A stretch of 64,000 nucleotides of DNA, from NCBI GenBank assembly GCA_020002185.1, contig JAHLWY010000277.1, positions 62,001 to 126,000 on the forward strand. The letters run 5' to 3'. This DNA is from Paraescarpia echinospica. Taxonomy: Eukaryota; Annelida; Polychaeta; Sabellida; Siboglinidae. The position numbers and the translations under genes were made by a program. Below are positions 35,000 through 47,355 of the stretch, piece after piece. Numbering within the stretch: the first letter of the stretch is position 1; each line of letters begins with the position of its first letter. Below the pieces are notes generated by a model. The model saw only the letters and a program-made list of their open reading frames with translations, did not search any database and had not been told where the DNA came from.

Positions 35000-36289
35000 T
35001 AAAGCCCTGCGCGGGCTGGAAATCTGAACCCGCACCCTCCCCGCAACTATGTCATTTGACCCACAGCCCGCCCGGCATATTACAACTCAGCCCGCAGCCC
35101 GCCCCGCATATTTTGTCACATCCTGGCCCGCAGCCCGCCCCACCCCGCAGTAACTTGGCCCGCAACCCGCCCCGCAGTAATTAGTCAAAAGTCAGCCCGC
35201 ACCTGCCCTGCAGCCCACAACAGATGACATGGAATCATTAAAAATATATCATCGTTATTAATCGTTGTTGTTTACAATATTAACAAATGCATGGCCCTGG
35301 GTGACAACCATGTTGTACTTGAAATCCCGTCTTTAAGAAAAATAGAACCCTTGTCATTAATCTAATTTATATAACTCAGCACAAGTGAATATGCAATGGC
35401 AGTTGATCATTTTTTAATGAAGAACAATGAAATTCACAATGCTATAATTAATTTCAGTGGCATTCTATGATCTTATAATATATTTGCCATTGTACTGCAT
35501 GAACATGAGTTGTTCAAAGGTTGAGTCTGGTGCACAAAGGCAGTGTTGCAATTTGCAATCTGCTGATATAGAAGTTTGTAATTTATATTTTCCGATCATA
35601 GAGTACTGATTGTTGAGAGGGTTTTCACATGTCCATATAACAGGCTCAAAATCCCCTCTGGACCAGGCTACTGGCAACGGATTATACTAATGTAGAAGGC
35701 AGTTTGACTTGAGCCATCTTACTTCTACAGAGGAAGACTGGCAGTTCTTGTTCTTAGCAGTTAGCACTGTCAGCCAGTGCCAAATGGCATGGTCTCCAGT
35801 CTCCACACATCAAAGGCATTTCCTGTCTAATTGGTGGGATAACTGCTCTTTATGGACATCCTGGTGGCTTAATTACACAAACTGATTGATGGCCTGGACT
35901 GATACTTCCTCCTGGAAGAAGCCACTAATCACACCTGACTGAAGCTGGCAAGGCAGGCCAGCCCATGTTATCATAACACTGTTTAAACACACACAAAATG
36001 GCAATCTAGTAATCCCCAATTAACTAGCTCAAAGAATGTCCCACCTTTGAGTAACTGGTGACCATTAATGAGTTACAAAAATCAGCCAGCAGTAGCCTGC
36101 ATGTAGAAATTACTAGCCCGCAGACCGCCCCGCCCCGCAGTGACCTGACCCGCAGACCGCCCCGCCCCGCACAAATTGAAACTTAACCAGCACCGCACCG
36201 CAACAACAACAAAAATCCAGCCCGCGGGGGCCTGCGGGTTGCGAGCCCCCGCGGGCTGTGGGCTAAAACCCGCCCCGCGCAGGGCTTTA
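35000..36289. mobile_element. Non-autonomous element with GC-rich subterminal repeats
   Basis: The ends are inverted copies of TAAAGCCCTGCGCGGG, and many AGCCCGCCCCGC-type units are packed into the first 220 and last 190 bp. The centre is unremarkable AT-rich DNA. The flanks share TAGCTA with a small indel on the left, so the target duplication is unresolved. The layout resembles hAT-type miniature elements. Confidence 0.72.
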
Positions 36290-36785
36290 GTAGCTACCAA
36301 GAGAGATGCACATCTCTCCATTCGGAGTGTTGCAAACTTTTTTCTTGAAAATGTTAAGGTATTTAGTGGCCTGCATATGACGACTTCACTGAAGTCGTGA
36401 AGAAGTTGGTTTTGTTTCCAACATGCTTCAAGATGCAATACTGGTGCAAACCAACCAGAAAGTACCCAGTGTACATCTTTGAAGATATGTTGATGATATA
36501 TTTGATGATATATTGCCAAATGGAAGGCAAAAAACAGTATATACACCCTTTACTATCAAAAATAGATAAACAAACAAAATATTAACAACTCAAAGCATGT
36601 TCAAAAACGCTTTTATGAATGATTGCTAGTACCGTTACGGTAAATGGTTTTCTGATAGTCATTCCTAAATAAGCTATAAACGGACCTACAGCCGTGCCGT
36701 TTCTGGTGTCTTAGACACTGCGAATGATGTTGGTTCGTCGACACAGTTCACCAATCTACCGATTGAGGCACCACTATCTGATTTC
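36290..36785. other. No gene seen
   Basis: Intronic sequence without motifs. Confidence 0.5.
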
Positions 36786-37021
36786 ATGCTATAAACTCCA
36801 CCCACTTTTAAAGGGTCGTTAATCTGACATACTCGAAATAGGCGTGACATCACAGTCACGTATATAAACCAACCAACGCAGCAAATGTTGACCCTTTGTC
36901 TCTGGTGGTTGGCGTACGTTCTTGTGATGTCACGCTGATGTAGAGATCAATATATCGGTTTCACTGCCATGAAAGCACATGAGATATACCGCCCTTTAAA
37001 AGTGGGTGGAGCTTATAACAT
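36786..37021. mobile_element. Miniature inverted-repeat element
   Basis: The ends ATG[C/T]TATAA[A/G]CTCC and ACCCACTTTTAAAGGG form about 30-bp inverted repeats. A second inner inverted pair has GTGACATCAC. No target duplication is obvious and nothing is coded in 236 bp. Confidence 0.72.
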
Positions 37022-37129
37022 GGAATAAAGAAATGGTGAAATGCCTTGTAAGTCTGTCTTGTATATACATTGGCAATATGTTTGATAAACAATAGGTATT
37101 TTCCCTTACCCAGTAAATGTATATAGAGA

Positions 37130-37345
37130 ATTATGTTTGTTCTAGTTTGAGTGAAATGTATAGTGCAGAAAATGTGCTATCGTTAGTATTCATTGTTAAA
37201 GCAAGAACGACAACTTCCCTACGTATTGTTTTACCAAAGGTACTGGAAGCATTCAAATACATTGCAAACTTTCCTTTTATGGATTATCATACTCGGAGTA
37301 AGAAAACAATGTACGTTATTACCAAAGGTGGCGGATAAATAAAAA
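37130..37345 (+). repeat. Diverged extra copy of a terminal repeat
   Basis: The segment follows the same landmarks as 39,655-39,850 (ATG(T/C)GCTAT, GCATT, ACAAACTTTC/GCAAACTTTCC, TTACCAA(A/C)GG, AAACATCA), in the same direction but with many changes. It is probably the end of an older related element. Confidence 0.5.
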
Positions 37346-37383
37346 CATCACCCACAGGTGTTGAAAGAAATAAAAAAATGTTT

Positions 37384-39879
37384 TGGCACACGCCAAAAAA
37401 TCATACTTTTTAACACTTTTCGATGATGTTTATTACAACACTCGCCCCATCGGTAACAAAGCACACTGTTTTGTTGTGAAAATATATAAAATGAAAGTTT
37501 CTAATGCTATCTGACTGCCACTAACACTATTACCTTTGTAAAAAACATACAACCGAATGGGCTTATTCTCGCTTTCATTACTAATACTCAACTCCAAATT
37601 ATAGCATGTTTTCTGCATGACATTTTCATAGGAAGGAAATAACAATGACTTGGAATTTCCATCGTATTTAGAAGGGAAAGTGTAGTTAGCTGATATTACT
37701 GATACAGAGATGCAAACTGGGTTAAAGGGATGAAGAAGGGGAGAGCATCTGGTATCGATGAGATGCTTGTTTAGATAGTAATGGCAGCAGGGGAGAGTGG
37801 AATCAGCTGGACAAAGAGGCTGCTGAATACATGTATGAGCCAAGGTAAAATACTAGAAGAATGGTTGACAGGGCTAATTGTCCCAATATGGAAGAGGAAA
37901 GGAGAAGTGCAAGATCCAGAGAAATACAGAGGCACCACTCTTCTAAGTAACATCATGAAGCTGTTAGAGAGGTTCCTAGATGGGAGGATTCGAAAGAGAG
38001 TAGAACAGGAATTAGGTGAAAAACAACAGGGATTCAGAAAGGGCAGAGGGACAACGGATGCAATGTTTGCATTGAGACAACTAGTGGAGAACATTTTGGA
38101 GATGCAAGGGAGAATGGCAGTGGGATTTGTGGACCTGGAGAAGTCCTATGACACAGTCCCAGGAGAGATGGTGTTGGCAACAATGAGATGGATGGGAGTG
38201 CCAGAAGCAGAAGCCAGGATGGTGGGAGAAATGTATGAAAGAACAACAGGAAGAGTTGTGGCTGGATCTGGCATGTTGGAAGAGTTTCCAGTTAACATCG
38301 GATTGAGGCAAGGAAGTGCCCTAAGCCCATTACTATTTATCATGGTGGTGGAACTAATCAGCAAGAAGATGCATGAAGGATGTTCTCAGAAACATGATGT
38401 ATGTGGATGATTTGGCCAAGGTAGCAGAAAGCAAGCAAGAGCTACAAGACATGTTGGAAGCATGGGACAGGGTGTTCAAGAAACATGGACTGAGAATGAG
38501 CCTGGAGAAGACAGAAGTGATGTGGGTTGGACAACAGAGAGAGGAATTGGACATCAGATTGGATGGAAAGGAAATTAAGCAAGTGGACGGCTTTGTGTAC
38601 CTTGGAGGAATGCCGAAAGGGAAAGTCCTGAGAATGTGTGTTACACCGGCATGCCTATACGGTCTGGAGACAGTGGCGCTGACAGAACAACAACAACAGA
38701 AGCTGCAAGTTTGTGAAAACAACTGGGAGCGAAGAATAACAAGAACAAAGAGGGTAGACAGAAGAAGGACGAATGACCTGAGAAAAGAGGTTGGAATGCA
38801 ATGCAGTGTAACAGGAGAATTATTGAGAAGCCGGATGAGATGGGCAGGCCACTTGGCAAGGATGGATGCCGGAAAAATAGCGAAGAGAGCAGAGGCGGAA
38901 CAACGTAAAGGACACAGGAAAAGAGGAAGGCTACAGCTGAGATGGGAGGACTGCATGAGGAGGGACACGAGAAGATCAGGGGAGGATGAAAGATGGGGAG
39001 AGGGAGCGATGGACTGAAAACTATGGAAGGAAAAGACACAGAGAGTGGTTCAGCTATATTGTACCTGACCCTCACCTCTGTACAGCAGGGAACAAGGAGG
39101 AGAGCAACATTTTCACACTTAACAGAAATTATACGAAATTTTATTCGTTATATCTTTTTACAGGATATCCCCATGGCATTGGGAATCTGAGTCTACCCAT
39201 CAAGAAAGATACACATATCTTGCCATTGTGCTGTAGTTTCTATCTCCAACATGTCAAGCTATCATGTGACCAGTAAAAGCTGACTTTGGAAAAAATCATA
39301 AAGCATTTGTTGTTGACTTGCACACCCTTCAAAGCACAGAGCTGATGTTAAAATAACCCTAAATGAAAACTCTGCAAAATCACATGCTTTACAATATTTT
39401 GGTGATATAATGCCAAACGGAAGGTGAAAATGTGTCTTTATAAAGATGTTGTATTGTTGAAACGATGATGTATTCATGTTTATTATGACATCCAAATGGA
39501 ACGTTATAAAACATTTAAATTGTTGTCACAAATATTGTCCAATGATATTGACATTGTATGCCTGTCTTATAGTGGTTTCTGGATATCCTTTAAAAGATAT
39601 AGCGAATGACGTTTGGTATAATTTGTGTTAAGTGTGAAAACGTGTCATGTAGAAAACATGCTATTATTTGGAGTTGAGTATTACTCATGAAAGCGAGAGT
39701 AAACCCATTCGGTTGTATGGTTTTCTAAAGGTAATAGTGTTAGTAGCAGTCAGATAGCATTACAAACTTTCATTTTATATATTTTCACAACAAAACAATG
39801 TTTTGTTACCAACGGGGCGAGTATTGTAATAAACATCATCAAAAAGTTTTTAAATAAGTATGATTTTTGGCAGATGCCA
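37384..39879. mobile_element. Element with about 230-bp terminal inverted repeats, carrying a LINE
   Basis: Region 37,384-37,615 and the inverse of 39,650-39,879 share TGGCA...GCCAAAAA-TCATACTT, GATGATGTTTATTACAA, ACTCGCCCC, ATATATAAAATGAAAG and ATACAACCGAATGGG. The core is replaced or invaded by a LINE (37,715-39,110). No own gene was seen. The exact tips and target duplication are uncertain. Confidence 0.75.
37715..39110 (+). pseudogene. LINE reverse transcriptase inside the TIR element
   Basis: The blocks EKYRGTTLLSNIMKLLER, GEKQQGFRKGRGTTDAMFAL, VGFVDLEKSYDTVP (first Asp) and GLRQGSALSPLLF are followed, after a one-base frameshift near 38,375-38,400, by MMYVDDLAKVA (YxDD box intact). After EIKQVDGFVYLGG a short internal deletion leads to the TPACLYGLETVAL and RMRWAGHLARMD regions. 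Both catalytic motifs are kept, but the frameshift, deletion and missing endonuclease make it dead. I cannot assign the clade with confidence. Confidence 0.85.
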
Positions 39880-40607
39880 CAGAAAAGTGGTTGAAGTGGT
39901 GTTCACAATATGTTAGGCCTGTGAACTACACCATGTTGCCTATCAGAAAACAAAAGAAATGTTAGAGTTAAACAACAATTTTAGTCCTTTGGGCCGAAGG
40001 TCCAATGGACTTATGCCATCACTCTGCATCCTCCGTCTGCCATCCGCCACTAACTGCCATATCTCTGACACCGTCAGCAACTTTTTTTCTAATTTTGCAT
40101 AGACATCTTAGGGTACTGCTACTATGCACGAGAAATCTGTATTTGATTGAATCATTCTAAGGGCCCCACAGGGCCCCCTAAAGTCATACATTTTCACATT
40201 TTGCCTATTTTTTTCAAAAACTCTTCAAAACTTGTTCTCTGATTTTGTATATACTTTTCATGTGGTAGTGTTACTATACACAACAACTCTGTATTTGATT
40301 TAATCATTCTCAGGGCGCCCCAAAATGAAACATTTTCCTGCTATTTCCCTACTGCTGTAAGCCTCCTGCAACCACTGATCTCTATTTATAACTGGATAGT
40401 GGACTTCGTCCTGATCGCTGGAGTGGCTGAGTGGAACGGCCAGCTGTAAACCTGTGTATTGGACTAGCCTTGGCTCATTGTCTGCCATTGTTCCAGTGTC
40501 AAACAGAATGCCTCCTTGTGGGCTGTAACTATGATGCGTAATGGGAATCCTACTACACTGGCAGAACCTGAGAAACTTTAAAACAGCAATAGACATAATT
40601 ATCAATG
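39880..40607. other. Intron 2, small duplication
   Basis: Two diverged copies of a roughly 100-bp segment (40,075-40,170 and 40,218-40,325) share TACTATNCAC...TCTGTATTTGATT(G/T)AATCATTCT. No coding signal. Confidence 0.6.
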
Positions 40608-41095
40608 CAATATTATTATTATTTTATTTTTATTACTAGCATTTCTATAGCGCCATATCTCCGGGACCAGCCCGTTCATAGGCGCGTACACACATTGTAA
40701 GACGTACATGGAAACAAATGTAAAAATATATATGTATAAAGATGCCGGTAAATGTAATAATTATTAAGATTTACAAGATTGTATATATATAATGTGACTA
40801 AAATACATGACATATTTGCACAAATATTAAGATAATTAATTAAAAGAATATATATTATGATATATAAAATTATATTAAAAGATAAATAATAATAAATTAA
40901 TTAAAATACATTATATAATATAAATAAATTAAATGATTAAATACATGTTCATAAAAAGTGTCCTACAGCACAGTTCCTCAGTCGATGTACGCCTGCTTAA
41001 ATAGATACGTTTTAAGGCAAGTTTTGAATTTATCCAAAGTCTTTATTTGACGAACGTTTATTGGTAGAGCGTTCCAGAGCGTAACAATATGATCT
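40608..41095 (-). mobile_element. L2/CR1-like LINE 3' end fragment
   Basis: On the minus strand a short coding end reads TLWNALPINVRQIKTLDKF and TCLKTYLFKQAYID then stop. After that come a 3' UTR and the terminal GGCGCTATAGAAATGCTAG with an AT-rich TAA tail. It is of the same general clade as the LINE at 6575-14,418. Confidence 0.78.
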
Positions 41096-42223
41096 AGGAT
41101 TAAAATAAAATAACTTAGGTATAAAATAATATATAAAATAAAATAACTGACGTATACTTGAAAAGATTAAAGCTTATTTAGCCAAAATTATAACGAATAT
41201 TATTAAAATGTTTTACTATACATGTTGCAGCTATTACTTCACTCCAATTCAGTCAGTATTATGTCATTAATTGCTACTGTTTTTAAGTCAAAATGCATGC
41301 TATGTACTTTATGAACAAATGAAGTTTTATCATAATTCATCTCTTTCTTCTTTCCATTATGGGGGGGGGGTGGTAGGGGCAAAATGAGAACAGAACATTC
41401 TTAATCAACCTTTAACTGTGCTACATGCGAGATTGCAGCTCACCAACTCTCCTGCAAGGTTTCTACAACCACTGGAAATCTGCCTAAATAGCAGAGTATC
41501 GGGATAAAATTCTACAGTATTTTTAACTCAACATTAACTAATATATACAATATTCATGAAACAGTTTACTCAGATATTTTATTTCCAGGTGTATCTTCAC
41601 TGGCATGCATATAGTCTCCACTAAACATGTCAATATTTTACTTCCATCATAACCCTTAAAGGGAATAAAAACACCTATTTCTTGAATTCATGTTATATTA
41701 CATCCTGCGATGTGTATCCATGTCCATCAAGCCAAAAAATAAATGAATTAGAAATTCCACATTCCTTCGATGTCGCTAGCTCAGTTGGTAAACGCGTTAG
41801 TTTCTTGTAATTTATTTTACAATCGGGCGATGCCGGTTCAATCCTGACACCAAACCACTGATTTTCTTGACACTGTTTTGTTTACGTTTTCACGAAATAA
41901 TATAAACCAAATCATTTTTATACTATGATGCACTGTTTGTGAATATTTTATATATTTTTGTAGTAATTATTTATTCGCCACAAAAATGAAAATATGGTAA
42001 TTATATATAATGATGTTTCTAAATTTGATTTATCCATACAAATATAATGTAATGGATATATAATTTATTAATTGTATATATATTGTACGGTGATATATTG
42101 TAATTACATATATGTGAAAACAAATTGTGACATTTCCGTATTTTTTCTTAACACAGTTTTTGTATGTATTTTCTTAATTGAAAATAAGTGCATATTTACA
42201 TGAAGGACATTTATACATTTCAG
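41096..42223. other. Intron 2, right part
   Basis: AT-rich; a G homopolymer near 41,360 and a tRNA-like segment at 41,770-41,855. The acceptor TTTCAG at 42,223 ends it. Confidence 0.5.
41770..41855 (+). repeat. tRNA-like segment (pseudo-tRNA or SINE head)
   Basis: A perfect box A (TAGCTCAGTTGG) and a near box B (GGTTCAATCC) are 55 bp apart, with a 5-bp acceptor-like pairing TGTCG/TGACA. The anticodon and T stems do not pair well, so a functional tRNA is unlikely. Confidence 0.5.
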
Positions 42224-42526
42224 ATCCACCAAGTACAGCCGTGACTCACACAAGTAACTGGAAACCAAAAGAAGGACTCTCTGTGACACTGACCTGTGAC
42301 GTTACAGATGGCAATCCCAGAGAAGACATCAAATCTGTGATATGGAGGAAAGGAAACAATCCTCCATATTTCTCTTCTTCTGGTCGTTACCAACTCAGTA
42401 ACAAAGACTTGACCTTGACCATAAGTTCACTAAACCACACTCTGGACAACGGTCACTACTCTTGTGCTGCATCAAATGCTGCTGGGATGGGAAACTTCAG
42501 TGAATCGGTACAACTGCTTGTGAACT
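42224..42526 (+). CDS. Ig receptor exon 3 (Ig domain)
   Basis: The 303-nt exon has VTLTCDV, VIWRKG and the canonical LDNGHYSCAASNAAGMG. It is a diverged relative of exons 5-7, sharing the AAGMG motif and the (S)SGRY/SGRI segment. It is of the I/C2 type with a short C-C' region. The sequons NHTL and NFSE are present. Confidence 0.9.
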
Positions 42527-43606
42527 GTAAGTTCTTCCAATGATGCATTGCTTGTATTCTTCTAACACTGTTTAACTTTGTATTGTTAGCATGAAGCCCT
42601 AGCCCAATACATACAATTACAATACAATACAGATTTTAATTCCACAACAACATTATAATACATAAATAAATGCTTTTTATTGTAGTCGCAATTAATGTGG
42701 AATAGGAGAAAGCAGAAGTTTAATATTACAAAGTACTTTCCCCTTTCAAGACTGTAGTTAATTGGCTAGCTGTATAATATGGGATATAGTTTCAACACAA
42801 CTACCCAGGTATGATCGATTTTAATGTAATATTTGATCCAGAGTATAGTGTGTCTAATGCTCTCACGGAGAGGCCATGTAACTTATAAGCTACAGTGTAC
42901 CGTGTTGCTAAATTGTTAAAAAGCATGCAGTAAGTTGTGCAAAAAATGTACTGATAAAAGTATTATTATTGTGCAAAAAGTATTTGAGATAATGTGTGCT
43001 TCCCCCAAAAAAACTTCTTTTAAGACTGATTTTCATGTTCATCAAATAATTATATTCACAGATCTTGAATTTGGCAGTGTTCACATAGCCAACTACTTAA
43101 ATAACTTGGAGGTTAAACAATGGTCCAGTGCCGAATTGGCTGTGGATTAAAATGGTGCAGCCCTAAAATATATAAAACTCAAGGCCGTATATGGCTATGT
43201 CTTCAAGTTTTTTCTCCAAATTTGAGGCCTTTATTTAAATTGATATTATTTTCATGACAAGCTGTTCCTTCTTTTCCTAATGCATACAAAGGTCATATGG
43301 CGTAATGCCATATTGGAGTTGTGATGATGAGAAACTTAAAAAAACAGTTTTAACATATGTGTGTATGTATCGGACACAAGTGCAGTTCTTGGTGATAGAT
43401 ATTTATGTAGCGTTGAGCCGTGAATATAAATGGTGATTGTGTGTTGGTACGATAAGTTTAGTTACATTTCACAGCTCAGTGTAGTCTGCATTTGGCATGG
43501 CCAGCAATGTCTCGTTACTTCATGAGCTGTGTTAGACATGCCTCTTTAATAAGGCTCATCAGGGAAACTACTACTGCAATAAACCATAGTTGTACACATG
43601 TTGTAG
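42527..43606. other. Intron 3
   Basis: No exon or element recognised. Confidence 0.5.
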
Positions 43607-43888
43607 ATAAGCCGATCGTGTCTGTGGGAACTCCAGACCCAGTGGTAGAAGGCCATCCAGTTACCATTACATGTCAGTCACAAGCTAGACCAGCGGTTAA
43701 CAAAGTCACATGGACGAAAGGTCAAGAGGTCATCAAAGTGACCACTGACAACAGATACACTGGAGGGACTGTCCAGAATCCTTCACTGATTATTAAGAAC
43801 ACAACAAGGACAGTTGCAGGAAAGTACACGTGTCAACTTGTCAATGACGTTGGTGAAGACGCCAAAACAATGACACTTCAAATCTATT
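43607..43888 (+). CDS. Ig receptor exon 4 (Ig domain)
   Basis: The 282-nt exon begins KPIVSVGTPDPVVEGH. Ig residues are VTITCQSQ, VTWTKG and VAGKYTCQL. The D of the DxGxYxC motif is replaced (TRTVAGKYTC). It is not closely related to exons 5-7. One sequon, NTTR. Confidence 0.9.
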
Positions 43889-44899
43889 GTAAGTACAGTG
43901 AGGATATTGTGAGGCAGATTTATGGTTTGGTGTCTGTGTCATAGTAAGCATTTGAACTGTTTTGTCAAAATATCTTACATTGCAGTCAGGTGTGAAATGA
44001 AACAAATCAAATTTAAATAATGACATCATGAAGTCCTTTGTAGTACAGAGCTACCGTATGGACCAGTAGACTGATTCATATGTATGTTCTTTAATATGGA
44101 TTATTGATTTTTAGATTGATGAACCCTCTTGATTTGATGCGCCTCTGAGCTAGGTTTCTAAGGATTTAGGCAAAAAAAGAAGTTACCTTATAATTATTAT
44201 TATAATTGACTGCTGCAATAATTCATGTCATACCTGTCTTCGTAAATGAAAATGTGTACAAATTTCATGGGCAGTTACCATACCCTCTACTGTGACAGGA
44301 TACGGATGTGGTATTCTTCACCTCACCTCCCTCCCTCAGAAATCAAGTACTAGCAGTACTATTACAATATACTATGAAAGTATAGTGGCCCAATGCAGAA
44401 TATGCAAGGAGTACCGAAAGTGCCTTAGTATGACTTACTGTCTAACTTTCTAACAAACTGATGGACAAATACATGGATAAACAAATGAACAATGGGTAGT
44501 TGGACGGGAAGATTTGACAAAAGAGAACAATGCAACAATTTAATAAGAGGTGCAAATAAATTAATAATTATGCATATAGTCTATGTTATTCATACATACT
44601 CTTTCATGCTTCAAACAGACCAGAAAATATAATTAAATTTACCCATACTAAATACTAATGCCAGTCTTTTGAACATTTGTGGCAGAGTTCATGCATATTT
44701 GATCATCAAAATTATATTATGTTTTTTAAAGTACCTTGGATGAAAGAAATTATCACATACCTTTAATTTGTAGTCTAATGCAAGGCTACAAATGTGCTAT
44801 TCTGTATGGATGAGAAATGGCGTATATACCGGTAATAACAATTTAAAACTCCCTTTGGTTGCATATGTTTTAAGGCATTGGCTGTTTTCTGTGTCCCAG
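43889..44899. other. Intron 4
   Basis: No exon or element recognised. Confidence 0.5.
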
Positions 44900-45190
44900 A
44901 CTTGGCTACTTCTCAAGTGAATCAATCGAGTTCAGGGAATCCCATTCAAGAAAACTCTGTGACATTGATCTGTGTCATCAAAGATGGCCGACCTAAGGAT
45001 GTCATCAAGAAGGTGATGTGGAAGAAAGAAGGACAAGAAGTGACATCTTCTGGTCGAATCAACCCCAGTGACCGAGACTTGACCATCAGTTCACTTGACC
45101 ATTCTAAGGACGATGGAAGCTACACTTGTGCTGCGGAGAATGCTGCTGGAATGGGGCGATTTGGCGACTTATTTCAGCTTCGGGTTTTCT
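44900..45190 (+). CDS. Ig receptor exon 5 (Ig domain, duplicate of exons 6 and 7)
   Basis: The 291-nt exon carries VTLICVIKDGRP, VMWKKEGQEVTSSGRI and DDGSYTCAAENAAGMGRF. Its 3' part and the first bases of the next intron are almost identical to exon 7, whereas its 5' part is shorter by two codons and differs (SQVNQSSSGNPIQEN). The likely role is homophilic or heterophilic adhesion; this is inferred from the family. Confidence 0.92.
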
Positions 45191-45364
45191 GTGAGTACAG
45201 GTTATATCTGGATAGATTTAAGTTAGTATCCCTTCAATAGAACTGAACTGAACTTTGGTGGTGCTACTACCTGGGTGCAAACTCATGAACATTAGGAATA
45301 TGTAAACATGAATTGTCTATTGTCTGACATGCACAATATTCCAAATCACACATACACACTCACA

Positions 45365-45690
45365 CACGCAGTGGAGCAGTGGCTAGAGCTTCGATCTCTA
45401 AATCGAGAGAACCCGGGTTCGAATCCTGTGTGCCGGTGTCGAAGCTTAGGCTAGTTCGTTCACTCGACATTGCTCCAGTTTACTCAGCTATATAAATAAG
45501 TATTTGGTTATAGACAGTGGTGGATATTTGTGTACGAATAGTCTTCGCAAATTAATTGCAGCGTGGCTGGATGCTTCCCAGAGAAGTTGAGATGGTGTTC
45601 AATTGAACAGGTCGGCCAGGGAGTAAAGTGAAAAAAGTGCACTGAGCAGTCCTAAGAACTGGATACTGCGCTGTATAAGAACTTTTTTAC
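45365..45690 (+). repeat. tRNA-derived SINE in intron 5
   Basis: The head has a perfect box B (GGTTCGAATCC) and a tRNA-like GAGCAGTGGCTAGAGC. The body reads GGTGTCGAAGCTTAGG and the 3' end CTGCGCTGTATAAG. It matches 1-126 on the other strand. Confidence 0.8.
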
Positions 45691-46403
45691 CATCCATGCA
45701 TGCACACTTATGCATATACACTCTTGTTGCCAAATGTGTGTTGCAAACTATACTGTGTGTGCAAACCTTTGGTAAACTCAAAAATATATATCCCAACCAG
45801 ATGTGCTGTTGTCTTGTCATTGCTATTTTATTACATTTCATAACTGGAGATGACCCATTGCCATTGTCTGAAGCTGTATGGGCGTTATATGTGCAAACTC
45901 TGTGATTTGTCGCTGTAGATCGGGTGACCAAAGCTATTCTTCTGTGAATGACAGGTACAGTCCGGTTTTTTCCACGGGGTTACAGAAAATATTCCTTTAC
46001 TTTGTGTGACCATTTGACAAGGTTGACCAACATAGGATTAACTTATGCACTGTCTTTATTAATTACAAACCTTTTGCAGTAATATTATGCTGTTGTTGGG
46101 ACATTCACTTACTTATGTTGGCGACATAACCATGAAGATTTGGTCACTTCCTTCCAATGGTTGTGAATGACATGTTCAGTTGTGTTTGTATTCTCTGAAA
46201 GCATCCTGAATGATACATTCCAGGGTAAGTTTTCAAGGCAATTACTGAAATAACACATACGTTATAATCAACATAAATATACTCATGTAAATAGCAGTAT
46301 ATATGGCTAGTAATTTTACGACTAAGGCCAATTTGACTTTCCAGGACGTGACAGTTTTATGGGTGACCAAAAGCTATTGGCATTAGCTATTTTCTCGTTG
46401 TAG
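45691..46403. other. Intron 5, right part
   Basis: No exon recognised; acceptor TTGTAG at 46,403. Confidence 0.5.
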
Positions 46404-46700
46404 ATCTGCCCACTACTGAAGTGACACAGAAGAGTTCAGGCGAACCCTTTGAAGGGGAAGGACACTCTGTGACATTGACCTGTGTCATCAAAGATGGCCG
46501 ACCTAAGGATGACATCATGAAGGTGAAATGGGAGAAAGGAGGACAAGAAGTGACATCTTCTGGTCGAATCAACTTCCGTGGCCGAGACTTGACCATTAGT
46601 TCACTTGACCATTCTAAGGACGATGGAAGCTACACTTGTGCTGCGGAGAATGCTGCTGGAATGGGGGGATTTGGCGATTCATTTCAGCTCGATGTATACT
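46404..46700 (+). CDS. Ig receptor exon 6 (Ig domain, duplicate of exons 5 and 7)
   Basis: The 297-nt exon begins LPTTEVTQKSSGEPFEGEGH, close to exon 7, and shares VIKDGRPKDDIMKVKWEKGG and SLDHSKDDGSYTCAAENAAG. It differs from both neighbours at MGGFGDSFQLDVY where they have MGRFGDLFQLRVF. Confidence 0.92.
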
Positions 46701-47183
46701 GTAAGTACAAATTGTTTACATTACGTTTCTAACTAGACATTTTTACCCACATATTTTTCAACCTCTGCTAAATCAGTGATTTGATCTAAAATTAATCCTG
46801 ACTTCTCGATACGCTGATTAACATGAAGATTTTAATCTGTATATTATTTTTTATTAAGTTTTTTATTGTTCAGGACTTATTGCTGGGAACGTTATCCGTT
46901 CGTCCCACTCTCTGATAGATATCGCCATGTTGGTATTAATTGTCTGTGATCACCCTAAATCAGCTAAATCAGTGACTTGATCTAAAATTAATCCCGACTT
47001 CTCGATATGCTGATAGACATGAAGATTTTAATCATCGCTGGTCAAACAGGCAATGTTAGGGACGTCTTGAGGTGTGCTTTGTAGTCGGTTGGTTGCTGGA
47101 ATCATGGAACACGATTCCACGAACATTGAATGGGACAAATTACAACAGATTCAATGAAAGCGACTTTACTTCTATTTGTTCAA
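46701..47183. other. Intron 6, left end
   Basis: Two copies of CAGTGA(T/C)TTGATCTAAAATTA with the following TCCTGAC/TCCCGAC and TGAAGATTTTAATC occur near 46,771 and 46,972, an old local duplication of about 200 bp. Confidence 0.6.
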
Positions 47184-47355
47184 ACACCATGTCGTCAACT
47201 ACAACACCTGGATAGCATGGCTTAAGCACCATGTCATCAGCTACCAGCCCTGGATAGCATGGTTTAAACGCCATGCAGTCAACTACCTCACCTGAATAGC
47301 ATGGTATAAACACCATGTAGTCAACTATCACCCCTGGATAACATGGATAGTATGG
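47184..47355. repeat. 42-bp minisatellite, short array
   Basis: About four imperfect units contain CCATGTAGTCAACTA and TGGATAGCATGG, the same family as the array at 52,715-53,145. Confidence 0.9.

Noticed and set aside
36082..36546. 154-codon minus-strand frame
   Set aside because: It spans the GC-rich terminal repeats of a mobile element and has no recognisable domain.
37771..39075. Long minus-strand frames opposite the LINE RT
   Set aside because: The plus strand has ordered RT motifs; the minus frames are antisense shadows without domains.
41770..41855. Functional tRNA gene
   Set aside because: Box A is perfect, but the anticodon and T stems do not pair convincingly; kept only as a tRNA-like repeat.
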